A stretch of 31,918 nucleotides of DNA from a virus. A program made the position numbers and the translations under genes. The notes under the pieces are model-generated. The model searched no databases. It saw only the letters and a list, made by a program, of their open reading frames with translations, and was not told where the DNA came from. The number at the start of each line of letters is the position of its first letter. The first letter of the stretch is position 1. The stretch lies in the IMG/VR virus record IMGVR_UViG_3300032241_001605, positions 1-31,918 of that record; one strand, written 5' to 3'. This document shows positions 15,714 to 23,863 of this stretch, one piece after another.

Positions 15714-15998
15714 ATGAACAAACCCGAAGGCATTACATACATTGCACAAGACGGCTCTTTCGGAGACGCCAACGGAATCATTATTATCAAGAACTCAGAC
15801 CTTGCTGAGGGTGTATTAGAAACCCTTACAACAGCGCCAGATAAGCGTAAATGGGCATTTGAGCAGTTAAGTAATATTGATTACCAGAACACTGTTGTAG
15901 AGCATTCTGGCACGTTTCTTACAACCACTCAACGCACAAGCCTAAATAACCAAGTTAGAGAATTCTATCTTGGCAAGAACTACACGCTTAATCAATAA
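15714..15998 (+). CDS. Hypothetical protein, leaderless
   Basis: A 94-residue protein. I place the start at ATG 15714 because the -10 lies exactly six bases upstream. An upstream in-frame ATG lies inside the promoter. The sequence begins MNKPEGITYIAQDGSFGDANGIIII, then helical segments (LAEGVLETLTTAPDKRKWAFEQLSNI). This resembles small phage proteins of unknown role. Its 3' end overlaps the convergent minus-strand gene by 11 bases. Confidence 0.78.
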   Translation: MNKPEGITYIAQDGSFGDANGIIIIKNSDLAEGVLETLTTAPDKRKWAFEQLSNIDYQNTVVEHSGTFLTTTQRTSLNNQVREFYLGKNYTLNQ

Positions 15999-16692
15999 CT
16001 TCAGCGTCAACAATTCCTGACGCCCAACTTGGCTCCATGTCGCCACCAAGTTCAATCATGCTGTTTGCAAACATTTGACGAGCAATGTCAATTTGCGATT
16101 CAGACAATTTTAGGTCTTTGCTAAGAATAATTGCCATGAAGGCTGCTCCAACCAAACTGGCTTGATGTTCTTCAAGTTCAATTACTCGTTTGCGCAAATC
16201 GTATTTCATCATAAACTCAAGAGCATTTTGATATCGCTCCCAAGCACGTTCCATAACTTCAATCAATGCTCTAACGTGTTCAACGCCAGCCTTGTCAGTT
16301 ACTTCCAAAATGCCGTTTAGTTCGCTCATCTTGTCTTCAAGAATAAGTGTCCATTGTTTCATCTTTGAAGCAAGTTGAAACGCTTCAACTTCTGGTGGCC
16401 CAAGTGGTGTTGGTTCACCTAGTTGTTCTGAAAGTGTTGCAAGTTCTTTTTTCATAACAGTCTGAACTGCGCCAGTAGTGTGCTTGGCTGTATTGCCAAG
16501 ATGCCACTTACAAGTTCCAGCCCCAAGGTGATTAGTACCCATGCCTGCTGTTTTGTAACAGTAACGAGTAATACCCAATTCCTTGAGTTCTTTATTCTTA
16601 AGCCTTGCTCCGCATTTACCTTCTAAAGGTTCTGCGCTTCCCGGCAACTTTTCTTCTGGGTGCAGTTGCGCCCAACGTTCTTCATCAGTCAT
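15988..16692 (-). CDS. Zinc-binding protein, possible terminase small subunit
   Basis: A 234-residue protein. The N-terminus has a Cys-Cys-Cys-His cluster, C27, C45, C61 and H64 (KCGARL...RYCYKTAGMGTNHLGAGTCKWHLGN), the layout seen at the start of many actinophage small terminase-like proteins. The remainder is helical with coiled-coil character (LEDKMSELNGILE, LIEVMERAWERYQNALEF) and a C-terminal domain like terminase oligomerisation regions. Large terminase is not in the window, so the assignment is tentative. Confidence 0.6.
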   Translation of the reverse strand: MTDEERWAQLHPEEKLPGSAEPLEGKCGARLKNKELKELGITRYCYKTAGMGTNHLGAGTCKWHLGNTAKHTTGAVQTVMKKELATLSEQLGEPTPLGPPEVEAFQLASKMKQWTLILEDKMSELNGILEVTDKAGVEHVRALIEVMERAWERYQNALEFMMKYDLRKRVIELEEHQASLVGAAFMAIILSKDLKLSESQIDIARQMFANSMIELGGDMEPSWASGIVDAEVID

Positions 16693-16885
16693 TGTTAAAC
16701 CACCAATCAGGTAATGCCCAATCTGAAGGCATGCCTAGTCTAACCATATGTGCGCATGGGTCGCTACCCTCTTCCCATGCTCGTTCTTCAGTTTCATGTA
16801 ACGGCATTGCATCATGCGTAGAACAAAATTGTTCAGTGCAAAATCCGTTTTCAGTACCGTACTTCAACCATTCGTCAAAATTCAT
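16685..16885 (-). CDS. Conserved small actinophage protein
   Basis: A 66-residue acidic protein starting at ATG 16885 behind a GAAAGGGAAA stretch. FDEWLKYGTENGFC, then CSTHDAMPLHETEE and GSDPCAHMVRLG, forms a Cys/His pattern familiar from a common actinophage hypothetical family. Probably a small metal-binding protein. It overlaps the downstream gene by 8 bases. Confidence 0.8.
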   Translation of the reverse strand: MNFDEWLKYGTENGFCTEQFCSTHDAMPLHETEERAWEEGSDPCAHMVRLGMPSDWALPDWWFNND

Positions 16886-16897
16886 TTTTCCCTTTCA

Positions 16898-17368
16898 TTA
16901 CCATCCTCGTCCACAACCGTATTGGTCGGGAACATAATTTGGTATTCCTGCCGATGCTTGTATTTTTCTAGCAATAAATACTTGTTGTTCTGGAGTTGCA
17001 TCATACAACGGTCCAAACAATTTAAATCCTCCGTAGGCGTACCAATTTGAAACAAGAATACCTATTCCGCCTTGATAAACACTTCCCATTGAATGCCAAT
17101 TACTTCCAGTCTCACATTGAGCAACCTTTAACCACTCATCCATAATGTCAGGTGACACAAGCGGTGGTGGAACCATTGTTGGCAACGTCGTTGGCGCATC
17201 AATGTGCGTTAACGAAGGCGGTGCAACCGGTGGTGCTGTTAGTGATGCTGGGTTCCATGATTGTCCTACGGCAATTGTTGTACTTGTTGATACCGTTTCC
17301 GCCGAGGGATTGGGTGAACTAACACTGAATACAGCAAGTGACAATAGAACAATAGAAAGATATTTCAT
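16898..17368 (-). CDS. Secreted Rpf-like transglycosylase (lysin)
   Basis: A 156-residue protein. MKYLSIVLLSLAVFSVSS is a Sec-type signal peptide with cleavage predicted near 20-24. A Thr/Pro-rich linker follows to about 73, then an Rpf/transglycosylase-like domain: EWLKVAQCETGSNW (catalytic Glu86), YQGGIGILVSNWYAYGG, ATPEQQVFIARKI, YGCGRGW. Rpf domains cleave the glycan backbone of actinobacterial peptidoglycan. Export by the host would give a secreted lysin or a wall-weakening factor during exit. Start ATG 17368 has AAAAGG upstream. Confidence 0.85.
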   Translation of the reverse strand: MKYLSIVLLSLAVFSVSSPNPSAETVSTSTTIAVGQSWNPASLTAPPVAPPSLTHIDAPTTLPTMVPPPLVSPDIMDEWLKVAQCETGSNWHSMGSVYQGGIGILVSNWYAYGGFKLFGPLYDATPEQQVFIARKIQASAGIPNYVPDQYGCGRGW

Positions 17369-17378
17369 TTAACCTTTT

Positions 17379-17873
17379 CTACTTCGACCCACAGTAAAGA
17401 TTTTTTACTGGGCCAGCCACGCTTGGGGAGTATTTAATTGCTACTTCCACAGCGTAACTTAGTTCGTTTGGGCCTATGTCTTCGCAACCTTCTAAGTAAC
17501 CGAGGGCATAGGGGGAACCGCTACCAATCGCCAAATACGGCGACTCCATTTCAATCATCGCAAAGTCACCTTGAATGATGACCAATGGACGACCGGGCCA
17601 AGCGCAAAGAATCTCCATCTCTTTAATGGATTCATCTTCACCCTTCACTTCTTTGAGCATAGAGACAATAGTCTCCGGACTCACTTTCCTTGCCTTTAAC
17701 TTCGACAAAAGATTTATAATGCGCCACGAACCAGCCGCTCCTATAATGCCATTGCCAGCATGAATAATTGCTTTTGGTGTTGAGGCGGCTAGAACCATGT
17801 CATCGTCGCTTGATGCAGAGTCAAATGACATACCGCACCAATTCTCACTTGTACATGCAACAACTACTGTCAT
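17379..17873 (-). CDS. HslV/proteasome-like Ntn-hydrolase
   Basis: A 164-residue protein starting at ATG 17873 (TAATG with the upstream gene). After Met removal it begins TVVVAC, and counting from Thr1, Asp17 (FDS) and Lys33 (TPKAI) fall exactly at the catalytic positions of HslV and proteasome beta subunits. GIIGAAGSW, PGRPLVIIQGDFAMIE and YLAIGSGSPYALGYLEG match the family core. HslV forms double hexamers fed by an ATPase. No HslU or Mpa partner is in the window. A TTG nine bases upstream would hide the Thr and is rejected. Confidence 0.82.
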   Translation of the reverse strand: MTVVVACTSENWCGMSFDSASSDDDMVLAASTPKAIIHAGNGIIGAAGSWRIINLLSKLKARKVSPETIVSMLKEVKGEDESIKEMEILCAWPGRPLVIIQGDFAMIEMESPYLAIGSGSPYALGYLEGCEDIGPNELSYAVEVAIKYSPSVAGPVKNLYCGSK

Positions 17874-19069
17874 TAGTCCCAAATTCCTTCAACCAACAAA
17901 GTGCGGTGGCGAACAATTCTGTCTGGCCATGTTACACCTTGCAAACGGTCTCCACGAAAACGTTTTACATTTAACATTGTTTCATCAACTTTGTCTTTAT
18001 ACAATGATATACCAATTTCAGGCCAAGCCATCCAGCGCTGTGAGCCCATTGGCGTTAGGTCACGTTCTCCAGCCTTACCCTTAGCCGCGTGATGCTCCAT
18101 AACAAGGGCAAACTTGTATCTCGTTCTAAGGTCATCAAGTACAGCCATTGCAGAGTCAGCAGAGTCTTCGTATGTCTCGTTAGGTTGCCTGCGATACATT
18201 TTGTAAATAGGACCAATAACAACCAAGTCTGGTTTATGAGCCGCAATTTCACGCTGTATTTCTGCCTTGTCGGACAGATTTCGAATCTCAATACCACCGG
18301 GACGACGATAAATCTTTAAACGTTCTTCATCAAAAGCAGTACCAACTCTTCCAGCCATGTGTCTCATGTATGGTTCAGCAGTTTCGGTAATTGCTTGCGT
18401 TGGGTTTTCAAGGTCAATAATCAATACACGCTTAGGTTCAATCGGCTTGTGACTGAATGGGTGAATGCCTTGCGATACTGACATAGCAATCGTTCTAAGT
18501 AGAAGCGACTTACCAGCACCTTCTTCTGCAACAACAATTGTTCGATAGTCTTGGTGCATCATTCCTGGAATAACAACTGGTGCAATCGCTTCCGCATTTG
18601 CAACAAGTTGGCTAATGGTCATTGCTTGTGGTTCAAGTGAACGCATCGAGCCAACGCCAGTCAACATCTTTCCCATGCCTGATGCAATCTCGTACGGGTT
18701 CTCGCCCTTCAGCAACAAGTTCTTGTATGTATCAATCTCTCCAATGAGTTTGCGACTAGAACTGTGCTTAAGAATTATTGCACCGTACTCACTAGCGTTC
18801 TTCCATGAAGGAACGTTTAGAGACATGTTGATTAACTTGGGGGCAATTTCTGCATCGTTAATTTCACCAGCAATAGTAACTGGGTCAATCTTTACGCCCC
18901 TTGAAAAAAGACTGCGAATAGCGGTAAAAATCCTTGCGTTCAAAGGATTGTAAAAATCCTCAGGAAGACAAGAATCAATGCCTTCTATAACTGCTTCAAT
19001 AGACAAAAGCATTGAACCTATCAATGCCTCTTCTGCCTGAAAATCGTGGGGTATGGTTTGCCCGTTCAC
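17873..19069 (-). CDS. Replicative helicase, DnaB-N plus RepA-like ATPase
   Basis: A 398-residue protein. Residues about 5-100 look like a DnaB N-terminal domain (AEEALIGSMLLS...LPEDFYNPLNARIFTAI). Residues about 165-390 form a RecA-fold ATPase with Walker A AEEGAGKS (181-188), Walker B-like VLIIDLEN, LVVIGPIYKMYR and EHHAAKG. This is the RepA/AAA_25 type common in actinophages. It should unwind DNA at the phage fork. GTG 19069, with AAAGGG six bases upstream, is preferred over TTG 19072. Confidence 0.87.
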   Translation of the reverse strand: MNGQTIPHDFQAEEALIGSMLLSIEAVIEGIDSCLPEDFYNPLNARIFTAIRSLFSRGVKIDPVTIAGEINDAEIAPKLINMSLNVPSWKNASEYGAIILKHSSSRKLIGEIDTYKNLLLKGENPYEIASGMGKMLTGVGSMRSLEPQAMTISQLVANAEAIAPVVIPGMMHQDYRTIVVAEEGAGKSLLLRTIAMSVSQGIHPFSHKPIEPKRVLIIDLENPTQAITETAEPYMRHMAGRVGTAFDEERLKIYRRPGGIEIRNLSDKAEIQREIAAHKPDLVVIGPIYKMYRRQPNETYEDSADSAMAVLDDLRTRYKFALVMEHHAAKGKAGERDLTPMGSQRWMAWPEIGISLYKDKVDETMLNVKRFRGDRLQGVTWPDRIVRHRTLLVEGIWD

Positions 19070-19081
19070 CAATAACCCTTT

Positions 19082-20059
19082 CTAGTAAGTGGTAAATTCT
19101 AATGAATGACGACGGCCTTGGTTGTCAAGTTTGTAAGGCCTGCCGTTTATGTCAATAGGTTGCCCTATTTCGTTAGTGGGACGACTGTAGTTCATCTTGA
19201 CAGGATTATCAAGTATTACTTCTCCGTCAACTGGATTAATCCAAGTCTTTAACTTATCCCAGTCTTCGTAAATCTCAGCAACAACAATCTGCTCTGGTGT
19301 TAGTGGAAAAACATCATCTTGTTTGCCAAGATAGTCTTCGTATCGCCTGCTCGTGCCGAAGAACGTTTTGGGGTGTAATGTGTATAGAGGATTTTCGTTC
19401 TTCCTCTTTATAGCGTAGTTTTTTACTGCTTGCATCAACGTCTCGTAAGGAACCTTGTCATTCCTAATACGACCGTTGTAAGCCTCAAATGCTCCCGACT
19501 TGTTTTCCTTTCGAGGATACAAAAGCCATAGTGCCTCAAACTCAGGTGTATAAACTTTAGCCTTACGAGTCTTTTTCCCCTCGCCTTTTGGCGAGATTAT
19601 ATTATTATATATATTATTATTATTATTCCCCTGGACATCTGTGTCCACCCCCCTGGACATTTCTGTCCCCCCTGACAAATTTGTCCCCCCTAATTCGGGG
19701 TTGTAAGGCCATAGGTAGTAGACATTAGTTTGTTGTTTATTGTCCTTAAAACTACTTTTAACAATAATCGCTCCAACATCGCTTAGTTCTTTAATCTTGC
19801 GACGAACAGTACGAGCATCAACTTTAAGTAAATTCGCAAATGAACCGTGAGAGGTGTTAGCAATAAATACTTCGCCCATAAGAATTGCCTTCATGTAACC
19901 AAAAAGAACTTTGGCCAATGGACTTAAATCGGGGTGAACCAAAATCCACGAAGGCGTAATAATAGACTTTTCTCCAGTTAAATCGCCAATAATTGTTGCG
20001 CCATCAAACTTAAGAGAGTAAATCGCCTTGCCCTCATGGTCGTATCTATCTGCCCTCAT
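19082..20059 (-). CDS. Winged-helix replication protein (initiator or loader)
   Basis: A 325-residue protein starting at ATG 20059 (ATGA overlap with the SNF2 gene). Residues about 35-115 form a winged-helix DNA-binding domain (LSPLAKVLFGYMKAI, GSFANLLKVDARTVRRKIKELSDVGAIIVKS). A linker with five Asn (NNNNNIYNNII) precedes a second domain, FEALWLLYPRKENKSGAFEAY, a motif of phage replication-initiation and helicase-loader proteins. Position directly before the helicase gene fits that role. Specific partner and origin are inferred. Confidence 0.78.
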   Translation of the reverse strand: MRADRYDHEGKAIYSLKFDGATIIGDLTGEKSIITPSWILVHPDLSPLAKVLFGYMKAILMGEVFIANTSHGSFANLLKVDARTVRRKIKELSDVGAIIVKSSFKDNKQQTNVYYLWPYNPELGGTNLSGGTEMSRGVDTDVQGNNNNNIYNNIISPKGEGKKTRKAKVYTPEFEALWLLYPRKENKSGAFEAYNGRIRNDKVPYETLMQAVKNYAIKRKNENPLYTLHPKTFFGTSRRYEDYLGKQDDVFPLTPEQIVVAEIYEDWDKLKTWINPVDGEVILDNPVKMNYSRPTNEIGQPIDINGRPYKLDNQGRRHSLEFTTY

Positions 20060-22098
20060 TTGCTCATTCCCCTTTCAGCAAGCGTTTTGACGAGTTCGCC
20101 AATAATGCTTCCTTGTTCCTCAACGTCAACACCGTCAGTAACGGAGTTAACAACTTTTTTCTTCTTGTCTAACAGACTGTACATGTCTTCGTCAATGGTC
20201 TCAGGTGCTAGCAAATACCATGCTGTTGCACCGTGCATGTCATTAACTCGACCATAACAACGGCTGGCACATTGCTCATGTATAGCAGGTGTCCAACCTA
20301 GTTCACAGAAGACTACATCACTTGCGGCTGTAAGTGTTAAACCCTCACTAGCGGCTGTCATGTTTGCTACAAATACTCGTACTTTCGGGTCGTTCTGAAA
20401 CGAGTCCACTGCATTCTGTCGTTCTTCGACTGAAACTCCGCCACGAATCTTCACTGCTACATCTTGGTACCGAGCATACAGTTTTTCAACCATTTCGATA
20501 TGTTCCGCAAAAACAATGACTTTTTCACCCGTACCGGACTCTAGGAAATTGTCCAACCACGAAGCAGTGCTTTCAAACTTGATTTTCGACACCGCATCAC
20601 GAAGTGCGGTAATACGAACAAGATTAACCGAATTTTCAAGGGCAATCTTCTTGCCCCAGTAAGCACTAGAGCCGTCACTGCCTTCTTCTTCGGCAATATC
20701 ACGCGCACGTTGAGCAAAATACTCAACAACGTCGTCTTCGACTACCTTGTATAAAGCCATTTCTTCAGTAGAAACTGATAGGTATTGCACGGCGTTTCGT
20801 AGTTCTGGAAGTTCTCCATAAACGTCCATTTTGTTGCGACGTACAAAACAGGTTTCACGCATTTTTTCGTTAAGTTCTTTGGTATTAAGAGCAACATTGC
20901 GCTTTGGTGCGTAACGGTTCTTAAATCTCCAAACGCCACCGAAACTGTCCAACTGACCAATGGCTTCAAGTTGGGGAATTAATTCTTCGGGGCGGTTCGT
21001 AATCGGCGTGCCGGTGAGTAGGAGTACAAAGTTCTCGGGTCCAAGCGACTTCGCCAACTTCATAACGGCGTCAGTACGCTTAACTGTCCAAGTTTCTCGG
21101 GGGCGAATTGCCAACGCACCACATTCTTTGCATACTGCGGTGTTTGCTCGGCACGGTTTTTCACATTCCGGGCATCGCCACTTCTTCTGCCCGTTTTTAA
21201 TAGCGTGAGATTCGTCTACAACGAGTGAAACAAAGCCATGTTCCATAATGTTTTTGTTGCGTTGATATAAAATATCGTAATTAACAACAATTACATCACA
21301 GGGTTCAATTTCCTCTGACTTACCACCATTGAGTATCGAAACGGTCAAATTTGGAAAAAATTTTTTAATTTCCCGCTCCCAATTTATTTTTAATGTATTA
21401 GGACATACAACAACAGCAGGGAAAGCGTCTTCCGATGCAAGGGTAGCAATGGCTTGTGCCGTCTTCCCAAGTCCCGGTTGGTCGCCCAAAATGCCCTTAC
21501 GGACTTGCTTCAAATAAGCAATTCCGGCTTTTTGGTATGGAAGGAGCGGGATTTGTATGCCCGGAACTTCAAGGTCAGCGTTCAAAGATTCCGACGCCTC
21601 ACGCATGGTTTTGGCCTCGTTCATTACATTACGAGCGGTTTCCATAAGGCTGTCTTCAATGGTGAGGTTGTGCAGAAGAGCGAAACGAATCGCTTGCATA
21701 ATGTCACGTTTAGGAACTAGCCAAGAACGAGATTTTCCGTTCCATTTTGCGCTAGGAACAGAAGATTTAATGGCCGTAATCATCTTAGGGTCATAGTTAA
21801 AACAGATAGTAACGGAATCCCCGTCCATTTCCACTTGAAACTCTTTGCCCGAATCAGTAAAATACTTTTTAACGTCTGAGTCTTGCAATTCAGGCGCCAA
21901 TGTGATATTATGTGTGTTAGCAAGATTGCGAACTTCTATTATGGAAGAAAGAGGGAAAGTATTAACTTTCATCTCCCCATCCCAACGACGACCCGGAATA
22001 TTGCGACTATCCTCAACAAGTTGTTTGTTATACTCGGTTTTCAAAATAATAACATTATCTTTAACCCAAGCGTAATTGTTTGCAGGAACGTTTTGCAT
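20056..22098 (-). CDS. SNF2/HARP-type DNA helicase
   Basis: A 680-residue protein. I place the start at ATG 22098 because the -10 lies exactly six bases upstream, implying a leaderless message. Two HARP-like segments (RRWDGEMKVNTFPL near 38, AKWNGKSRSWLVPK near 118) precede the SNF2 core. Motif I is GDQPGLGKT (205-213) and motif II DESH (295-298). A CPEC...CKEC zinc insert spans 309-326. LLLTGTPITNRPEEL follows, and C-terminal motifs include ASEGLTL and QCASRCYGR. SMARCAL1-type enzymes anneal ssDNA and remodel forks. A role in phage replication or repair is likely. Confidence 0.9.
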   Translation of the reverse strand: MQNVPANNYAWVKDNVIILKTEYNKQLVEDSRNIPGRRWDGEMKVNTFPLSSIIEVRNLANTHNITLAPELQDSDVKKYFTDSGKEFQVEMDGDSVTICFNYDPKMITAIKSSVPSAKWNGKSRSWLVPKRDIMQAIRFALLHNLTIEDSLMETARNVMNEAKTMREASESLNADLEVPGIQIPLLPYQKAGIAYLKQVRKGILGDQPGLGKTAQAIATLASEDAFPAVVVCPNTLKINWEREIKKFFPNLTVSILNGGKSEEIEPCDVIVVNYDILYQRNKNIMEHGFVSLVVDESHAIKNGQKKWRCPECEKPCRANTAVCKECGALAIRPRETWTVKRTDAVMKLAKSLGPENFVLLLTGTPITNRPEELIPQLEAIGQLDSFGGVWRFKNRYAPKRNVALNTKELNEKMRETCFVRRNKMDVYGELPELRNAVQYLSVSTEEMALYKVVEDDVVEYFAQRARDIAEEEGSDGSSAYWGKKIALENSVNLVRITALRDAVSKIKFESTASWLDNFLESGTGEKVIVFAEHIEMVEKLYARYQDVAVKIRGGVSVEERQNAVDSFQNDPKVRVFVANMTAASEGLTLTAASDVVFCELGWTPAIHEQCASRCYGRVNDMHGATAWYLLAPETIDEDMYSLLDKKKKVVNSVTDGVDVEEQGSIIGELVKTLAERGMSK

Positions 22099-22104
22099 GT
22101 TACT

Positions 22105-22133
22105 ATTATAACACAGAAAGTTCCGTTTGTCAA
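22105..22133 (-). promoter_or_regulatory. Leaderless promoter of the replication operon (minus strand)
   Basis: Minus-strand TTGACA (22133-22128), 17-bp spacer, TATAAT (22110-22105), both full consensus. The predicted start is the A of ATG 22098. It drives the SNF2, winged-helix, helicase and peptidase genes. Confidence 0.88.
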
Positions 22134-22136
22134 TAC

Positions 22137-22165
22137 TTGACACAGAACAAATGTTCGGATAACAT
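22137..22165 (+). promoter_or_regulatory. recA promoter
   Basis: TTGACA (22137-22142), 17-bp spacer, TAACAT (22160-22165). The spacer contains the SOS box. Transcription should start near 22172. Confidence 0.8.
22145..22156. promoter_or_regulatory. SOS box (LexA operator) in recA promoter
   Basis: GAACAAATGTTC is a perfect match to the GAAC-N4-GTTC core of the Gram-positive/actinobacterial LexA operator. It lies between -35 and -10, where bound LexA would block polymerase. The minus-strand -35 is 12 bp away and may also be affected. Confidence 0.85.
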
Positions 22166-22199
22166 GTAGAGAAATTTGAAATTTGAAAATGGAGGTTTT

Positions 22200-23234
22200 A
22201 TGGCAAAGAAAGCGGTAACTCAGGGTAAGGACAACTTAGCCTCAGTTTTAGCAGAGATTAACAAGCAGTTTGGTGCTGGTTCTATTATGAGCCTGAGTCA
22301 ATCAGACGTAGTGCCTGTTGATGTAATCACGACTGGTATTTTGCCATTGGACCTTGCCCTTGGTGTGGGTGGTCTTCCTAGGGGTAGAATTGTAGAATTT
22401 TTTGGACCACCTTCTTCGGGTAAGTCCACCCTTGCTCTTCACGTAATTTCTGAAGCGCAAAAAATGGGACTGACATGTGCCTACGTTGACGCTGAGCACG
22501 CCCTAGATGCCGTTTACGCGGACGTAATTGGGGTTGACCTACCCAGCCTACTAATCAGCCAACCCAACACCGCAGAACAAGGTTTGGAGATTACTATTCG
22601 CCTTGTAGAAAGTGGTGAAATTGGTGTAGTTGTTATTGACTCTGTTGCCGCTTTGGTTCCCCGCGCTGAAATTGAAGGAGAAATGGGCGATGCCCATGTT
22701 GGACTTCAACCAAGGTTGATGGGCCAAGCATTAAGAAAGTTGACAGGAACCGTATCAAGAACGAATACTTTGGTTATTTTTATTAATCAATTGCGTGAAT
22801 CAATTGGAAAGATGTATGGGCCAAGTGAATACACACCAGGCGGTAAGGCATTGCCTTATTATGCTTCAGTTCGACTAGACATTCGACGCATTCAAACCAT
22901 TAAAAAGGGTGAAGAAGCAACCGCTAACCGAACCCGAGTAAAAGTTGTAAAAAACAAAGTTGCACCACCATTAAAGCAAGCAGAATTTGACCTTGAATAT
23001 GGCGTTGGTGTTCCAAAAGCCAATGCTCTTCTTGATTGTGCTATTGACGCAGGTGTTTTGCGTCAATCCGGTGCTTGGATATATTATGAGGGTGAGCAGT
23101 TTGCAAACGGAAGATTGAAAGCAAAGGCTAAACTAGAAGAACAACCAGAATTGTATGAAACTATATACAATCAGGTAATTGCTACAATGGAAAACAAAAA
23201 TTTTAAAATAGGACTTGACAATGACGAAAATTAA
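22200..23234 (+). CDS. recA: RecA recombinase
   Basis: A 344-residue, full-length RecA starting at ATG 22200 behind GGAGG. Walker [10 protein letters not shown] is at 69-77 (Pro replaces the usual Glu), [10 protein letters not shown] and [22 protein letters not shown] supply the ATPase core, and [12 protein letters not shown].. with [19 protein letters not shown] covers the L2 and core end. The short C-terminus lacks an extended acidic tail. It drives strand exchange and LexA co-cleavage. It heads a recombination operon under an SOS box and overlaps the next gene. Confidence 0.96.
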   Translation: MAKKAVTQGKDNLASVLAEINKQFGAGSIMSLSQSDVVPVDVITTGILPLDLALGVGGLPRGRIVEFFGPPSSGKSTLALHVISEAQKMGLTCAYVDAEHALDAVYADVIGVDLPSLLISQPNTAEQGLEITIRLVESGEIGVVVIDSVAALVPRAEIEGEMGDAHVGLQPRLMGQALRKLTGTVSRTNTLVIFINQLRESIGKMYGPSEYTPGGKALPYYASVRLDIRRIQTIKKGEEATANRTRVKVVKNKVAPPLKQAEFDLEYGVGVPKANALLDCAIDAGVLRQSGAWIYYEGEQFANGRLKAKAKLEEQPELYETIYNQVIATMENKNFKIGLDNDEN

Positions 23235-23243
23235 TGCTAAACT
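23215..23243 (+). promoter_or_regulatory. Internal promoter at the recA end
   Basis: TTGACA (23215-23220), 17-bp spacer, TAAACT (23238-23243) preceded by ATGC, nearly the same as cassette promoter 12. The start (about 23250) falls inside the LexA-like gene, so it would drive 23468 and downstream genes. Confidence 0.6.
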
Positions 23244-23442
23244 AGATAACGAAAAGAAAATTACAAAGGCAATTGAAAAGTGGTACAACAAGCATGCTTA
23301 CGGTCCAAGTTATCGTGACCTATCGGAGATGACTGAAATGTCCCTAGGAAATGTCTTTAGTGCTTGTCAGCAATTGAGGGAAGCAAAAGTAATTACTTTC
23401 CAAGATGGTGTAGCAAGAACAATAAAACTATTGAATAAATAA
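23221..23442 (+). CDS. LexA-type DNA-binding-domain protein without protease
   Basis: A 73-residue protein starting at ATG 23221 inside the end of recA. The whole protein matches the winged-helix N-domain of Lex[59 protein letters not shown]. Compare LexA's I..FI...GYPPS.REIA...G..S...V...L..LE..G.I....G.ARAI.L. The S24 autocleavage domain is absent. Next to an SOS-controlled recA it may compete with or modulate host LexA. A generic winged-helix regulator is the alternative. Confidence 0.7.
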   Translation: MTKINAKLDNEKKITKAIEKWYNKHAYGPSYRDLSEMTEMSLGNVFSACQQLREAKVITFQDGVARTIKLLNK

Positions 23443-23467
23443 ATACAAACAAGAAAGGAATAACAAA

Positions 23468-23863
23468 ATGGGCAAGCATTTGAAGTGGGAGGAACCGCCA
23501 GTAAAGTCGGCTGTTCCTCGAAAGAGTACAAAGAAGTATCGTACAAAGACGTATGCAACACGTCTGAAGGAGAAGCCGGGTCAATGGGCTGTTATCTATG
23601 AAGGTGACAAAGTTGGCTCTGTTCCAACATCACTTCGTGGTCCAGAATTTGAGCGAAAGCATGGTCGGGAGATGGTTGGTCGAAAGATTATCCACCGCGT
23701 CTATGTTCGATACATTGGAAACAACGTTGATGTTGCTCCTATTGAAGAGTTGGTGTCACACCCTATTGATACCGTTGACGAATATCAAGAAATGATTAAG
23801 TCAATGGTGGCTGATGCAGTTCGTCAAACCATCAGGGAACTTCAAAAGGAGAGTGTTCAATGA
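23468..23863 (+). CDS. Basic phage protein with PGQW...VYVRYIG module
   Basis: A 131-residue protein starting at ATG 23468 behind AAGAAAGGAA. Basic N-terminus (RKSTKKYRTKTYATRLKEK), then PGQWAVIYEGDK and RKIIHRVYVRYIGNN, the same module as the 15305 product. It ends in an acidic-to-basic helix (YQEMIKSMVADAVRQTIRELQKE). It overlaps the exonuclease gene by ATGA. Likely a nucleic-acid-associated accessory of the recombination operon. Confidence 0.75.
   Translation: MGKHLKWEEPPVKSAVPRKSTKKYRTKTYATRLKEKPGQWAVIYEGDKVGSVPTSLRGPEFERKHGREMVGRKIIHRVYVRYIGNNVDVAPIEELVSHPIDTVDEYQEMIKSMVADAVRQTIRELQKESVQ

Noticed and set aside
17871-17882. TTG start for the HslV-like gene
   Set aside because: It would add three residues before Met-Thr and bury the catalytic Thr. 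The TAATG overlap gives the expected processed N-terminus.
22105-22165. A phage repressor operator pair between the divergent promoters
   Set aside because: The only clear symmetric element is the SOS box; no second matching site was seen.
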